In this document: positions 47,689 to 60,300 of the stretch, one piece after another
How positions within the stretch are numbered: the stretch's first letter is position 1
Layout of the letters: each line of letters opens with the position of its first letter
DNA from: Azadirachta indica
Lineage: Eukaryota; Streptophyta; Magnoliopsida; Sapindales; Meliaceae
Reading direction: 5' to 3'
Assembly (NCBI GenBank): GCA_022749755.1
Contig: CM040441.1
Coordinates: 17,857,475 to 17,921,474, forward strand
Length of the DNA: 64,000 nt
The notes under the pieces: model-generated
The model's input: only the letters and a program-made list of their open reading frames with translations
Database searches by the model: none
What the model was told of the DNA's origin: nothing
Made by a program: the position numbers and the translations under genes

Positions 47689-49462
47689 GTCAACAGAGAG
47701 ATAGATTTGCTTCTTACTAGAATTGTGGGGTTGTAGAGAATTTCAATATTGGATGTTGAATAACAAATACTTCACAAAAGTAACCAGAATTGTTGATAAT
47801 TATTTTAATATTTTTGTTATTATTTGGAAGAAGATTGAAAACTGCTTAGATACTTGTAATATGTACCACAAACTTGCTAAACCTTTTAAAGATAGTTATT
47901 TTATTTTTCATTTGTTAGGAACAGAATTGTAAAACAAAATGTAGGAGAAGGATTTATGACAATATTGTTAACTGATATTTACCTATCAATAGCTTTATAA
48001 TTAAACAATTATAGGCCACAATCTACATTTCTAATACAGGAATATACTTGCTACTTAGATTAGAAGAATTAACAACTTGCAAGGGATAGTGCTATGTATC
48101 TCTCCAAATATATAGTGTTTTTATGCAAAATGCATTCTAGTGACACGCATGCTGCAAGGCACAATGAAGCTTTATTAATGCCAAAACATGGATATGAAAA
48201 GTAGTTTAAAGCTACCTAGCCAACAATGCTGGATCCCAATGAGGAGGAACTGCCTTCTTTACTTGGTCTTGTAGCACTAGCGGAGAAGTTTTTAAGTGCA
48301 AATAGTACAATGAGATGAAATAACCATCAAAAGCTAGGTATTTGGTGTCTGCAACATCGTGGAACCAGTCACCAGTTAAACCAAAAATAGCATTAAGATA
48401 TCCTGAAGGAACTTTTCCTTGGATTGAAGATTTCTGATTCAGTAATTCAGACATCTGCAAACAAAGACACGGAGGGAAGTAAATATGTATGCAAATCGGT
48501 TACAAATAAGGTCAGAGATACCAATAATTCCAATCATTACGCTAATGACAATGACAAAATAAAACGATGATAAAACATAATCAAAAAGAAAAGAAAAATG
48601 AAAGAGAGAGAGAGAGAGAAAGGAAGTTTCTGATGGTTGATATGTAAATAAAAGCTGATATGCAGCCATTTGAACTGAGCAATCTTCTGAAACTCATTAA
48701 CCATAGAGCCAGAACTTAGCTTAGCATGATCAAGAAAATTAAGGCTCTAAGGCTTCATTTAAAATTATGGTATTTCTACTATGCTTTAAAAGTAAAACCG
48801 AACAAAGTTTTATAATATTAACTTTTAGTGGGACTCACTCATTTTGTCGTGCTTCTATTCCACAGCACTCCTGTGGCTTAAAAATCACACTAACTCAATA
48901 TCAAACGGAGCCTAGATATAAAATCAAACAGTTGCATAATACTTTGGTGGCGATGGAGTGGAGATTCCATTTCCATATACTTTGTCAAAGAAATAAAATC
49001 AATTCACCAATCAGCTGTGTTTATACCGAACCAACAACAGTAGCAACAGGAGGCACAGACAATAATGATGAATAACATTTAATCATTTGAAGAAAGAATA
49101 TGAAACTAACTCATCATGAATTAAATCCAGTACCACACATAAATACCTGATCGAATTTATCATTTATCCCCACAATTCAACAAACATAAAGTGTTAGCAC
49201 TTCAACAAAAACACATAAATAAATAAATAAACACCTGATTGAATTCGAGAGCATCAGATTTAAACCGAATTCGATCCCCTTTATCGACACAAATATCCTG
49301 AGAAACAGATTTGATAGTAACAGAAGGAGGAATCAAAAGGTCCGTTTTGTTAACATCATCAAGAACAACCAATCGGCCACTTCCTTTGGCAAATTTCAAC
49401 CTAAAATCACTCGTCAAATCGAAACCTTTTCCTAAAGCTTCCAAAGCCGCTTCCACCTCCAT
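43806..49462 (-). CDS. MACPF domain-containing protein, CAD1/NSL1 family
   Basis: Plant MACPF proteins of the CAD1/NSL1 group restrain salicylic-acid-linked cell death and defence; the molecular mechanism is not settled. Seven exons (minus, 5' to 3'): 49235-49462, 48216-48454, 47167-47368, 46991-47068, 46717-46900, 46081-46247, 43806-44513. All have GT-AG borders with matching phases, giving 601 residues, the usual family size of about 600. The N-terminus reads MEVEAALEALGKGFDLTSDF, a hallmark of the group. The MACPF signature YGTHIIVGMAVGG is at about 161-173. The C-terminus holds conserved blocks such as VVGLRLYLEGKKCDRLALHA, GAQLLSKGKW and LHVKFALLEYS. No signal peptide is evident. The Met at 49462 was chosen over the one at 49600 because homologues begin there. 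It is convergent with PWD. The closest Arabidopsis paralogue is not resolved. Confidence 0.95.
47109..47142. repeat. (TA)n microsatellite in MACPF intron 3
   Basis: An AT dinucleotide run between exons 3 and 4 of the MACPF gene, interrupted once by AAAT. Confidence 0.9.
47614..47688. repeat. (GT)n-(TA)n-(GA)n compound microsatellite in MACPF intron 2
   Basis: A GT run (about 47614-47642), TA run (47643-47670) and GA run (47671-47688) are directly joined. Such tracts are highly length-variable. Confidence 0.95.
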
Positions 49463-49859
49463 TGAAAACCTTACCGTCTCAAAATTCAATCTGCAGATAA
49501 AGAATTGTCCAATCTCCGTATATAAAAATAGCCGTTCGGTCTCCAACTTTGAACTTTGAACTGGTACGTCTACTTCGTTTGACCTTCGATTAGCTTTCAA
49601 TAAACAAGAAGATTTAAAGTGAAGTAATAAAATATAAAATATTGTGTCTGGATTGGTAATGTAATCTTCTAGAAGAAGAAGGTGTAAAGATTGAAATTCG
49701 AAGAGAAAACAGTAATCATAACGTCAGTCTCAAATGTGTAGTTTCTGCGAAGACGGAAAGAAGAGCCGTTTTAACTCCAAATAATTCGTTGCATTTTTCT
49801 TTGGTAATTCCGTATTCATTAGCAGTGCTGACAAATCATACAACAGGCATAATAACTTT

Positions 49860-49993
49860 TTAGTCCCTTAACTTTAGTAAAATAATATATTTTGACATTA
49901 TTTGTTCGATTTTAACAAATTTAATTTAGTCCCTTAACTTTAATAAAATAATAAATTAAGACATAATTTGTTCAATTTTAATAAATTTAATTC
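49860..49993. repeat. Two-copy tandem repeat, about 67 bp
   Basis: The unit begins TTAGTCCCTTAACTTTAnTA, continues through AAATAATA and TTnGACATnATTTGTTC, and ends AATTTTAACAAATTTAAT. It occurs twice head to tail about 400 bp upstream of the MACPF start codon. Confidence 0.85.
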
Positions 49994-52763
49994 CCATGCT
50001 TTTGGAGTGTTTAGAATCTAACCTGATTCCGTTTGATTTAATCCAATATATTTTTTTAAGTAGGTTTAGTAAATGAGTGGATGAGATTGAACCGAAAAAT
50101 TTAAATCGATTCGTTGTAGATCTAACTATGAATTCATATTACTAGTCCGTCAAAATTCAATTTGATCTATCAAAAATAATATAAAATATTTTCAAATGAA
50201 AAAATTATATTTGTAGTAAATAAGATTATAACGTTACATACTAACTAGCCTTCTTCCTTAATCTCTCATTTTAATCATACTTTTATTTTTTAGTTTCTTT
50301 TTTAACAATCAATATTTCTTATTTACAATTTTTTTTAGCTGAAATAAAATGTGATGGCAATATTAAATGAAGATTTATAAATTTCAGCTTTATATTTTGC
50401 TCAATTTATAGTGATTAGTTATATTATTTTTCTATTTTTGATGAATTATTTAAAGAATATAATTATAATAATTACATATGTTTTAAGCGAATTAAATCAC
50501 ATTCTCTCTTTTATATATGTTAATTAAATAGATTTTTTCTAAATAAATATATACATTGGATTGGAATGGGGATTGAATTTAATTTTTTTTATTAAATTTC
50601 ATTAGATCAAATTCAATCAGACAAGGGATTAGACGGAATAGAAAAAATTTTAATCCACCAAAGTGGTAGATCAATGCAAATATGTTGAAACATGCCTAGA
50701 CCAATTTGCTGAACAACCTAATTGTCGTTTCCCTTATATGATACTTTTCAACATTATATTAGGGACTAAATTATTAAAATTGGGTAAACTATGATATAAT
50801 TTATTATTTTGATAACATTTAGGAGTGAAAATATCGGCACCCCAAACACGGTAAATATAATATAGATGGAGGAATAATGTGTTCAACCTTGTACTTTTCA
50901 ATAAATATCAAAGCACATGTTTTGCTTATTTTTGACGGTCGTATCCCCAATAATGGGGACTTATGAAACTAAAAGCAATCAAAATTAAAGATTGATTCAT
51001 TGAAAAGTATAAACGTATGACCTAATTGATTATTTTGAATAAGTTTAAGAAGGAAGATATTATTACCTAATAACAAAATTAATAAATAAATAAGAAATTA
51101 TCATTTATTCTTTTTAGATTTTTCCATTTTTTTACTTAGATAACAAAGATGTATTAACTACTCTTAACTTACCCACCATTATAACATCATCAATTTTTTT
51201 ATATTCATTTTACAATATTATCTTTTTCACCATTTTATTATTTTGGTCAAACTCTAAAAGTGACATAAATTAAGAGGTTTAAATATAAATTCAATGCACC
51301 ATAGTGAAGTTTCTTTATGCAAAGAAAAATAGTTTGATAATTACATATCCATCCTTTTACTATGTAACAAAAGATATATAAAATTTTGGGTTATGTTCCG
51401 TTCCACTACCTTCATAATTCATATTATGACAATCATAGTCTGCCCTCAAATTTAATATAAGTCTTCAATTCGCCCTCACATCATTAACTCCTATAATTAT
51501 CTTTAATATTTCAAAAGATAAAACTGTAATTTATAGTTCTAAATTAATAAAAAATAAAATTTTATTTCTTGACCAATTACCTTTTTTTTCGCTGCTTCTT
51601 CTTCTTTCGTCTCTTTCTCCCTCTATTATTTTCTTTTTGTTCTTTCTTCTTCTTCTTCTTTTCTTTCTATTCTTTTTTTTTTGTCTTCTTGTTCTTCTCT
51701 CTATGATTCTTTTCTTTCTTCTTCTTCTCTCATCTATTCTTCTCTTTTCCTTTTTTTGTTTTTTGGATAAGTATGTCATTTCACATGTATTAAATTTCAT
51801 AAAAGATAATATAATCTTTTTACCGATTAACTTAAGTCAAAAATCAAATATAATAGTAAAACTTAGCGTATTGATGACAAACTGCATATTTTCAATAAAT
51901 TTAGGGAAAGACTAAAGATTGTTCTAATATAAAGAGAGTGGAATACAGATAATCCTAAAATTTTCTGATAAATTATGCTAATTGTTGCAATTTGTTGGTA
52001 GACTAGGTTAATACAAGTTAGCTAGGGGACTTATATGTTTATTAATGAATAATTTCTACTTTAAACATAATATTGAAAAAATATGAGGGAGGTAAATAAA
52101 AATAACCACAATATCATTTTGGCCGACCTCGCGTGGTTTTGAATGAAGAAAATTGATAGGACAAGGGCGGAGCACATGGAGACAAGAGAGGGGATGCTAA
52201 GTCAAGCTTAATGACCTACTACTACCACCAGTGCTACTACTACTGCTTACCTACTCTTTCTTTGTTGACCCGTTATTATAAAAAAGTGAGCTGATTACGG
52301 GCGTATATTTATTACTTGACGCCGTCTAATCTAATCCAACAAAGACTGCGCTATAATATATGGGCCCCGTCTTGCTATTCTTAATTTGATCATCGTTGAA
52401 TTGGACTGGCTTCACGGTTGATTTTGTATAGTTTCTTCAAATAGAGTGAGTTTTATGAAATATTCTAACAAAAATTTATTAATTATTTAATTATTATAAA
52501 ATAATTATTTTAATTAAATAAATTTTTCAATTTTTATTTAAAAATATATAAAAAATTTTAAATAAAATAAAAATATTTTATATAATTTTTTTTTAAAAGT
52601 ATTTTACTATCAAAACTCTAAATTTTAGATTTTTTTACTAAAAAGAAAATAATTTTTTTAATTTCTAAAAATTTTTGTTCAATACCAACTAAATAACGTT
52701 TAAAAATTTTAAAAATCTATTTGTCTAATCAAAAAGTCATAAATATGTAATTATATAAAACAT

Positions 52764-52790
52764 ATGCTACTAGAAATTTGGCCATTATTG
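52764..52790. mobile_element. Possible CACTA (En/Spm) transposon terminus
   Basis: GCTACTAGAAATTTGGCCATTA resembles the common CACTA terminal repeat start CACTACTAGAAATTnGGCC with its first bases changed. It is followed by repeated AGTGTCA/ACACT and TATTAATACTATTA subterminal-like phrases. No opposite terminus or transposase was found, so this is tentative. Confidence 0.3.
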
Positions 52791-53454
52791 ATCCAACTTA
52801 TTATCAATCATATATTTTACTAACATTAGTTGAAAGTATTTAGATGATCTCAAACAATAAATAGTGACACTAAATTTAATATCAAATGGAAAGTATTAGT
52901 AGTTACTAATTCAAAAGTGTCAAAACATTATTGAAACTTTTGTATTACTATATTATTGAAACTTTTATATCAAGATACTATTAATACTATTAATTGTTTG
53001 ACAATGCAAAATTAGTGTCAATAAATAGTTTTTTGAATAAAATGATGTTTATTACCAATAATATTATCCTATTTATTATTAAATAATCAAATTAATTTTT
53101 AATGCAATATAATAATTAAATTTAAGTTATAATATGAATAATCTACATCATAAAAATAAAGTTCGCAATATATAAGAAATTATGAAGCAAACATACAAAA
53201 TTCAACAACAAATTCAAGTTTTATAAACACAAACTTAGGCACAAAGTAAGAATATATACCTAATACAAATAATATATACTACAACTCACATTCTTCATTT
53301 AGGTGATTTCTAACATCTTAATCATCTAAGTCCTTCGAAGATTGCCTTGATTTTGGTTTGATTATGACACCTTAAACCTTCCATCTCTCAACTAAATCAA
53401 TTCTGTTGGTGATTAGAAAGCCTAAGCAACTCATACAATTTTCTTCTTGAAAGA

Positions 53455-53985
53455 AATGGGAACCTTGAAACAAGCTGCAGCTATAAACACGCAGAAATAC
53501 CAGCCAACAGCAATAGCAACAATCTGCAAATAAAACATCAACAGGTGCTGAAAAATACAACAAACAAAATAGTCAAAATAGCAGCAACAATTGAAGCAGA
53601 GAAGCTGTATAGCAACACAAGAACTACAGTCCCACAGGCAGCAGAAGTAACACTACCAACAGCAATAGCAGGAAGCTGCAGATAATAACAGCAACAGTGA
53701 CACGACGAAAGTAGGAAGACAAAACAACAAGCTGACAGTGAGCAAAACACAGCAACAATGAGCAAAACAACATCAGCAGCAACAAATATGACCTGGTAGT
53801 AAGTTGCAGTAATAAACCCAGCAACGTGCATAGTAACAGCAAACCCAACATCCAACGGCTACAAGGAAAATAATATCAACCCAAATAGGCCAGCAGCAGA
53901 GAAGAACATCCAAAAAAAAACAAGCTACAATGGGTCAATTTATATTGCAGGAAGCAGCAGCAACTTAAGCAATTAGCAACAGCAA
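53455..53985. repeat. CAG/CAA-rich low-complexity block
   Basis: The + strand is dense in CAGCAACA, AGCAGCAACAA and GCAATAGCAACA words. No frame reads through on the + strand. The minus-strand open frames (53538-53855) are Val/Leu/Cys-rich translations of the same words. It looks like an expanded trinucleotide-like satellite or part of a transposon. Confidence 0.6.
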
Positions 53986-56342
53986 ATGAATAATATACTC
54001 TAAACAAGTACTCGTTTTTAAAGCTATTGTTATTATTATCCTAATTAATATTAAATAAGCAAATATCAAACATCAATTTTCCCTAAAATCCTCCATTAGT
54101 TGCCGAGGAAATGTATTCTTTAAACCTGTAATTCTTGTGGACTTTACTTCTTCAACCTCATTAACTAAACCAGGTACAGCAAGGAAACTTTATCAAGTGA
54201 AACTGTGAAAATGCAACAGAAACAGGAACAATGACTAATGAGCAGATAGACAAGACAAATGAACTAGAACTCGAAACATGATCAATGAAGGCCTTGCTTA
54301 GTATCAAGATAGATGTAGATAACAAAATCATCAAGCTCCACTTATGTTTAGCTGAGTTAAAGCTCCAAATAGACTCAACAAACTTACCCGAAAAAGAGAT
54401 TGATTATTACTTGTGCAATTCATTAGATTATTATACTTAAATTAAGTATGAACAAAATCCTAATCTTTTCTAAAGGAAAATTATTTTAATTAACTTCAGC
54501 AACACTATTTCTATATATCCATGGTGCAAAGAAAAAATTGCCTATTTAATAGATAAAAGATTATTCGATAAGACATAAATTAAAAGAATTTGAGATCATT
54601 ATATAATAAATTCTTACATAAAATTGATAAAATGTACGTATATTATAAATTTTTGTGGGCATGTAAGAAAGTAACAATAAATCTCGTGGGTAATAATGTG
54701 AATATAAATTCATTAATGAGAGATGCAACATTTTCCTACCGTTCCTCCAAGACAATAATTGTTATCAATTATCAAATGCTGCTATGTATATAAATTTTTA
54801 TGACAACTTACTGAGACAAATTTGACATGATAGTGCAGTATAATTGTATGAAAGTAAAATATAAAATTATATGAGATGTAATAATAATATAATAATACGA
54901 CATCAATTTTGTATGAATTAAAGTTTTATAAGAATTTTTGTATCTTTAATATTATTTGTTACATAAGTTGTTTGTGTCCCTTGAAGTTCATCAGATATAA
55001 TCAATCCCCTGGGGTGTTACAAAACTCCCCTCACATCAAATTAAGTTGGGTTTTTATTTAAAGTAGTGCTACTGTCAAGCCTCTAATATTTCTTTTGAAA
55101 ATTCCTTTTTTAAATGCACTACAATAAATAATTTTCAAACAATAATAATCACGTAAATTAATCTATAAATAATTCTTTTTTAAATAAATCTCTTTTAGAT
55201 ACATTAAATTCGTTTTAAATAGGATGGGCACAATAGAAAAGATTGTAAATTTGTAAATTTTTTTTGGTATAATTTTTTAAATAAAACTTTTTAAAGTAGA
55301 CATTTTACCTGTAAAATTTTTGTAAATAAAGTTTTTAACAAAAATTTATTAAATATTTGGTTGTCACAAATAATTTTTGAAAATATTTAAATAATTACTT
55401 TAATAGACAAATGTTTAATGTTATATTTTAAAAAAATAGCGTAAATTTATTTAAAATAAGAGAAAGATATTTTAAATAATTTTACTTTTTAAAATAATTG
55501 TAAAAGTTTTATTACTGAAAGCTTAAATTTTGAGTTTTTTGTATTAAAAGAAAAATAACCTTTTTAATTCTTAAAAACTCTTTTTCAATAAGATTAAAAT
55601 TTTAAAAAGACTCTTATCATTAAAAAAACCTCTTTTAACTATTAAAAAACCTTTTTTAACTAATAAAAAACCCAAACTAAACGAATTCTTAGTTTTTAAA
55701 TTCTAAATAATCGTCCTAGACAATATAATAACCAAAGATAATAGTCAACATCTGGTTATTTCTGTTCAATAGTCTTCTCCTTAAAACTGAAAAAGTAAGA
55801 AAGCAATTCAGTAAAAAACTTAATATTATTTGAGAAAGAAATGATACGATATGAAAAACATAAATAAAATTATTTATACAAAAATCTACTTTGATAAAAA
55901 AGTTAAGAAGAACATATTTTCACTACAACTAAGAAAAAAGAAAAAAAGATGTACTAATATGGGGTTGATAGAGGAAAATAATATTAAAGGAAATAAAATA
56001 ATTGTTAAAAATTTTAATTTCTAATCTTTAACATAATATATAGAGAGTAGGAGTGTTAAATTTGCTTAAAATGAGATCATCTTCATTTAATATTAAGATA
56101 TTATAGCTTAAAAGCCATAGTAGTTGTAGTTTAAAAACCACAACAGATATGGTCGGACGAAAGTATTGCATAAAATTGATGTTCCTGAACATTATTTTAT
56201 ATTTATTTTTAAAATACAGTAAAATGACTAAAATCATCGTAATACGAGATTAAATTTTAATATAATCGCCCGTATTTTTTTTTTAGCCCGTAACGAAATA
56301 AGTTCATGAAATGTTTTAAGAGTATGATGGGGTTATGATTAG

Positions 56343-56510
56343 ACACGTAAGATGTTAATAGTTTCCGGAGAGAAAGCCACGTCACAAGTAGAACAAGCCA
56401 CGTCTGCTAAATATCCGGCCACGTGTAACGCTGCATGTAACCTACAATCAATCGCACTACGTGAGCCAGCAACTTCAATCCAACCATAAATAGTATAAAA
56501 GAAACATACA
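56343..56510 (+). promoter_or_regulatory. OBAP promoter: ACGT/ABRE cluster, RY element, TATA box
   Basis: Within about 160 bp there are ACACGTAA (56343), GCCACGTCAC (56376-56385), GCCACGTC (56397-56404), a perfect G-box in GGCCACGTGTAA (CACGTG 56420-56425), an RY-type TGCATG (56432-56437) and TACGTG (56458-56463). A TATA box TATAAAAG sits at 56494-56501, about 90 bp before the ATG. G-box/ABRE plus RY is the known arrangement for ABI3/bZIP control in maturing seeds. Confidence 0.75.
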
Positions 56511-56590
56511 GATCCGATCACTACGAGTAAGCAAAGATCTCACACACAATACATAAACACAGAGAAGAGGAGGGGAAAGGAAAGGAAATC

Positions 56591-57365
56591 ATGGCGTCAT
56601 CAGCTCACCCTGAAGTTCCCGGCGACCCCACTCAGACCAGCACCGGCGTCCTCGAGACCACAACCGCCGCAATTCAGAGCTTCGGTCCCACCAACAAAAT
56701 CCACCAGCACCTCTGCGCGTAAGTAGTTCGCGTTTTCATTAACAATTTTAAGTACAATGAAAATATGATGTATATACGTATGTAGGTTTCATTTCTATGC
56801 GGATGATATGAGTCGACAAGTGGAGGCGCACCACTTCTGCGGACACCAGAACGAAGAAATGCGGCAGTGTTTGATCTACAACAGCTCGGAATCGGACGCC
56901 AGGCTGATCGGGATCGAGTACATCATATCGGAGAATCTGTTCCTGACCTTACCGGACTCGGAGAAGCCTCTGTGGCATACCCACGAGTACGAAGTGAAGA
57001 GCGGGCTGCTGTTCATGCCTGGAATTCCAGGGCCAATACAGAGGCAAGATCTCGAAAAGATCTGCAAAACATACGGGAAAACGATCCATTTCTGGCAGGT
57101 AGACAAGGGGGACAATCTGCCGCTGGGGCTCCCGCAGATAATGATGGCGATGACGAGAGACGGGCAGCTTTACGAAAGCCTAGCGGAGGACGTAGAGAGG
57201 AGGTATGAGATTAGCTTTGAGAAGGAGAGGGAGAACAGGGTGTGCATGACAGGGCCTGAACATGGGATACATCCAAAGGCCAATGCTGCTGGAAAGGGAC
57301 TCAAATCTGTGCTCAGGGAGGTTGAGTGCAAGCCTGTAGATTCTGTTCCTAGAGTCTTTGTTTAA
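56591..57365 (+). CDS. OBAP: Oil body-associated protein (OBAP, DUF1264 family)
   Basis: OBAP proteins associate with seed oil bodies and are needed for their normal structure. Two exons, 56591-56718 and 56786-57365, join in phase with GT-AG borders and give 235 residues, the family's usual size. The N-terminus [20 protein letters not shown] precedes conserved blocks: [90 protein letters not shown] and [15 protein letters not shown]. The C-terminus ends SVPRVFV. His-rich positions HH and WHTHEYE are kept. No hydrophobic oleosin-type hairpin is present, as expected for OBAP. Exon GC is well above the flanking DNA. I did not resolve OBAP1 versus OBAP2. The upstream promoter fits seed expression. 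Confidence 0.93.
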
Positions 57366-60300
57366 TGATGATATTATTATTATCATCATAATATTACAGT
57401 AATGTAATATAATTACAAACCTTTATGTTTTGGTATTGGAAGTCGTGTAAGTAGTTGCAACTTTTTTGTTTTGTATTTGTTGATTTAATACTTATATGTA
57501 ATTTTGTAGAGGCTCAGCATATGAAACGCAAAACGCATAGTAAATAAGTGTACTTACACAAATTAAAAGTCACCGTCTACCTTAGTTGAAATTTTATTTT
57601 ATTTTAGATTAGTTATATATTTTTCTTCTGTTTTCTTGTCTTTGGTTGAATTAATGATTGTAGCTATAGTTTTCGGCCTCTAACAGCTAAAATACTAGTT
57701 TATTCAGAGGTTTGGTAATTCAGGGAAATTAGCATAAATCAAGTTCCGATTTTTCTGAAATTTTTGTTTTAGGGTTAAATTTTGGTTAAGTTAAGAGGCT
57801 AATTTTCGTCTGTAATGTCAAAGTTGCACAAATATCGATTTTGGTAGATTATAAAAGTAATAAAAAATTATTAAAACTAAAAGAAAAATTAAGTGTAAAC
57901 AGAGGCATAAAATGAAGAATCAATTGCTCTATCAATTACTTAAAACTAGTATTTTAGCTTATGGAAGTCACTTCATGGGTAACTTATTTCTCCACTTGTG
58001 TCACCCTCAGCAGCAACTCAAAATTCGGGCTTTGCATCTCAAAAAATATTATAAATTTTATTAAAAATCGAAAAATTGTAATGCAAATTCTCCAACTCTA
58101 AAATTTGAAACTTGACACGAAAATTTAAACATTAATTCAGAATATGTTTGCCGTAAATGCGACAAAATATTTGTCCACAAAACATTAGGGTACTAAAATT
58201 AACCATCTTCACATTTGATAATACAAAACCTCAACTGGATTCTGAAATAGAATTGTGATGGATTACAAAGATCCCCCGAGTTTGTCAAAGACATCTAAAA
58301 CCTAAGTACTTAAAGATGGATTAAAACGATCTCCTTGTAAGTTTGTCGAAGACAACTAAAACCTAAGAAGGCACTCCTTTAGTCTCACCTACTTGCTAAT
58401 GTTTCATCTAGTACTATGATGCTTCTTCATGCGTTTCGAAATAATATTTAATAAGACTAATTTTGAGTAAAATCCCACTTATTTTCTCGTCAATATTTGA
58501 CATTTAGCGGTTTTGTTCAATTGCAAATTCCAAATGAGGCTTAAAGGGTATGAAAGAACGATTAGTTAAAGAACTTTTTAAGTGTAACTCATGAAAAATC
58601 TACCCTTGTTAATTCAAGATGTCAATGTCCTAAAAATTTGCATTCATAATTTCTAGTCTTACTCAAAATGCTATCATGCCATTTACATACTATGTTTTTC
58701 TACCACACGAAAATACAGTAACCGCCCTGTTAAGGGCCGAAAATGATGAAATCCACGGACCTTATTGACCAGCTAAAAGATTTCTGCTGAAATTCTTTTA
58801 ATAGAGATATTAAACTAGTAAGAAGGGAACATCAAGCATCAAGTACATATAGCTAGTTGAAATCTAATTACATTAGCTTTCTTACCTCTGTAACCTCCAT
58901 TACAGGCTTAACTCGACTAAGAAAAAGAGAAAAAAGCTGAGGTGAACTAAAACATTTTGGACGTCTGCTTCATGCATGCATGTATAAGTAACAAGTGCAA
59001 AAGTGTTCGAAACTGAAGACTTCAGCTCTCTAACCATCATATGTCCATAGCTTATCCTACCAAGAAGATACAGAAGAAAAGGGAAAGAATACAATAGGGG
59101 CAGAAAGAGAGACGCACCAAATCAACAACAAATAATGGGTTTTAGATGTAGATAGATAGCAAAACAAACTAAACAATATTTCCATGCAAAGACAAGATAA
59201 GTCATCGAGTATTTCGACATTCTGTTAAGGGTCCACATGCTTTGTCCTCTGCAGGATTATTGTTTTCGTGGTTCTGCTACTTGACAACAGTACATGTAAT
59301 AAGCTAATAGCTTAGTAACATGCACTCAAACAAAAGAAGAATACTATCCCAAAAGAAGGTTGTCAAGTTACTAACTCTTAATAATTGTACCAGACCATCC
59401 CAATTGAAAACATGCCCAAAAAACAAGTCAAAAAGGTAAAAACTTCAAAACTAGTCATCCATTTTTTGGGCTCAGACAAGAATCACATAAGCTGAAGCAG
59501 TCGCAAAATATAGCATATCTTGAAATACTCTAGTTAATAATGTATACCTGCAGTGAGTATTTCTGGGTTTCAAAAAAATTAATAATGCAGATAAAGTATG
59601 CATACCTGCAATCCACCCAGATTATTTTTACCACAATGCAGTTTCCATACCAACAACAGAATGCATTATAGATGCTAACTATACAAATTATTTAGAGTTG
59701 TGAAAAAACATTTATCCAGAAAAAAAATACTCAATAATAATCTGTAATACTAAAGCATTTTATCATAAGTTGCGAACTATCTGTTAATTTTCAGGTTTTT
59801 ATAGCTTTAACTACCAGTGAACCATTTTCCCTTCAAAAGATGGAAAAATTTTTACAATGTTCTTATGCTTTCTGCTCCTTTTCCCAACATATCTCCTTGC
59901 TCTAATTTCCCAGTTATTATTCTTTTCTTGACCATCTTGTGTGTGCTTAAGCGCACAAACAAGGAATCACTTAGAGAAACAATATGTTTAGTTACATGGT
60001 TGAAATTATCCCACTTAAGAAAGTAAAGGTACTTGCTTATAATGATTTGGCTTAATTATAGTATCATTTACCATCACAAATGAATTAGTTTAAAAATATA
60101 TAACGACAAAACGAATTAGTTACATCATTGACTCCAATTAAACTATTAAATTCTATCACATAACAACATTTATCCACGTCTTATGCACCAGATCATATTA
60201 TACATTTTGTCTAAAATCCTTGAAGATGACAGATTGCAGTGATATTTGTCTTGTTTTTAATAATCATGTGCAATAACACTTGTAAAGCACATGACCGGAA

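Larger units (their letters stand above)
49463..56342. other. Gene-free region between the MACPF and OBAP genes
   Basis: About 6.9 kb without a supported gene. It holds a two-copy 67-bp repeat (49860-49993), a pyrimidine-rich block (about 51585-51770), a possible CACTA end (52764-52790) and a CAG/CAA-rich block (53455-53985). A higher-GC patch at about 52120-52400 has CACC/CTACTACTAC motifs. The rest is AT-rich. Frames at 51531-51915 and 53538-53855 are low-complexity translations. Confidence 0.55.

Noticed and set aside
49460..49600. Upstream Met at 49600 as the MACPF start
   Set aside because: The 46 extra residues do not look like the family. Homologues start at the MEVEAALEALGKGFDL-type sequence, so 49462 is preferred.
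51531..51915. Arg/Lys-rich minus ORF resembling a coiled coil
   Set aside because: Translation of a CTT/TTC-rich tract with no promoter or family support.
53538..53855. Hydrophobic Val/Leu/Cys-rich minus ORF as a membrane protein
   Set aside because: It derives from the CAG/CAA-rich low-complexity block; two frames are open for the same compositional reason.
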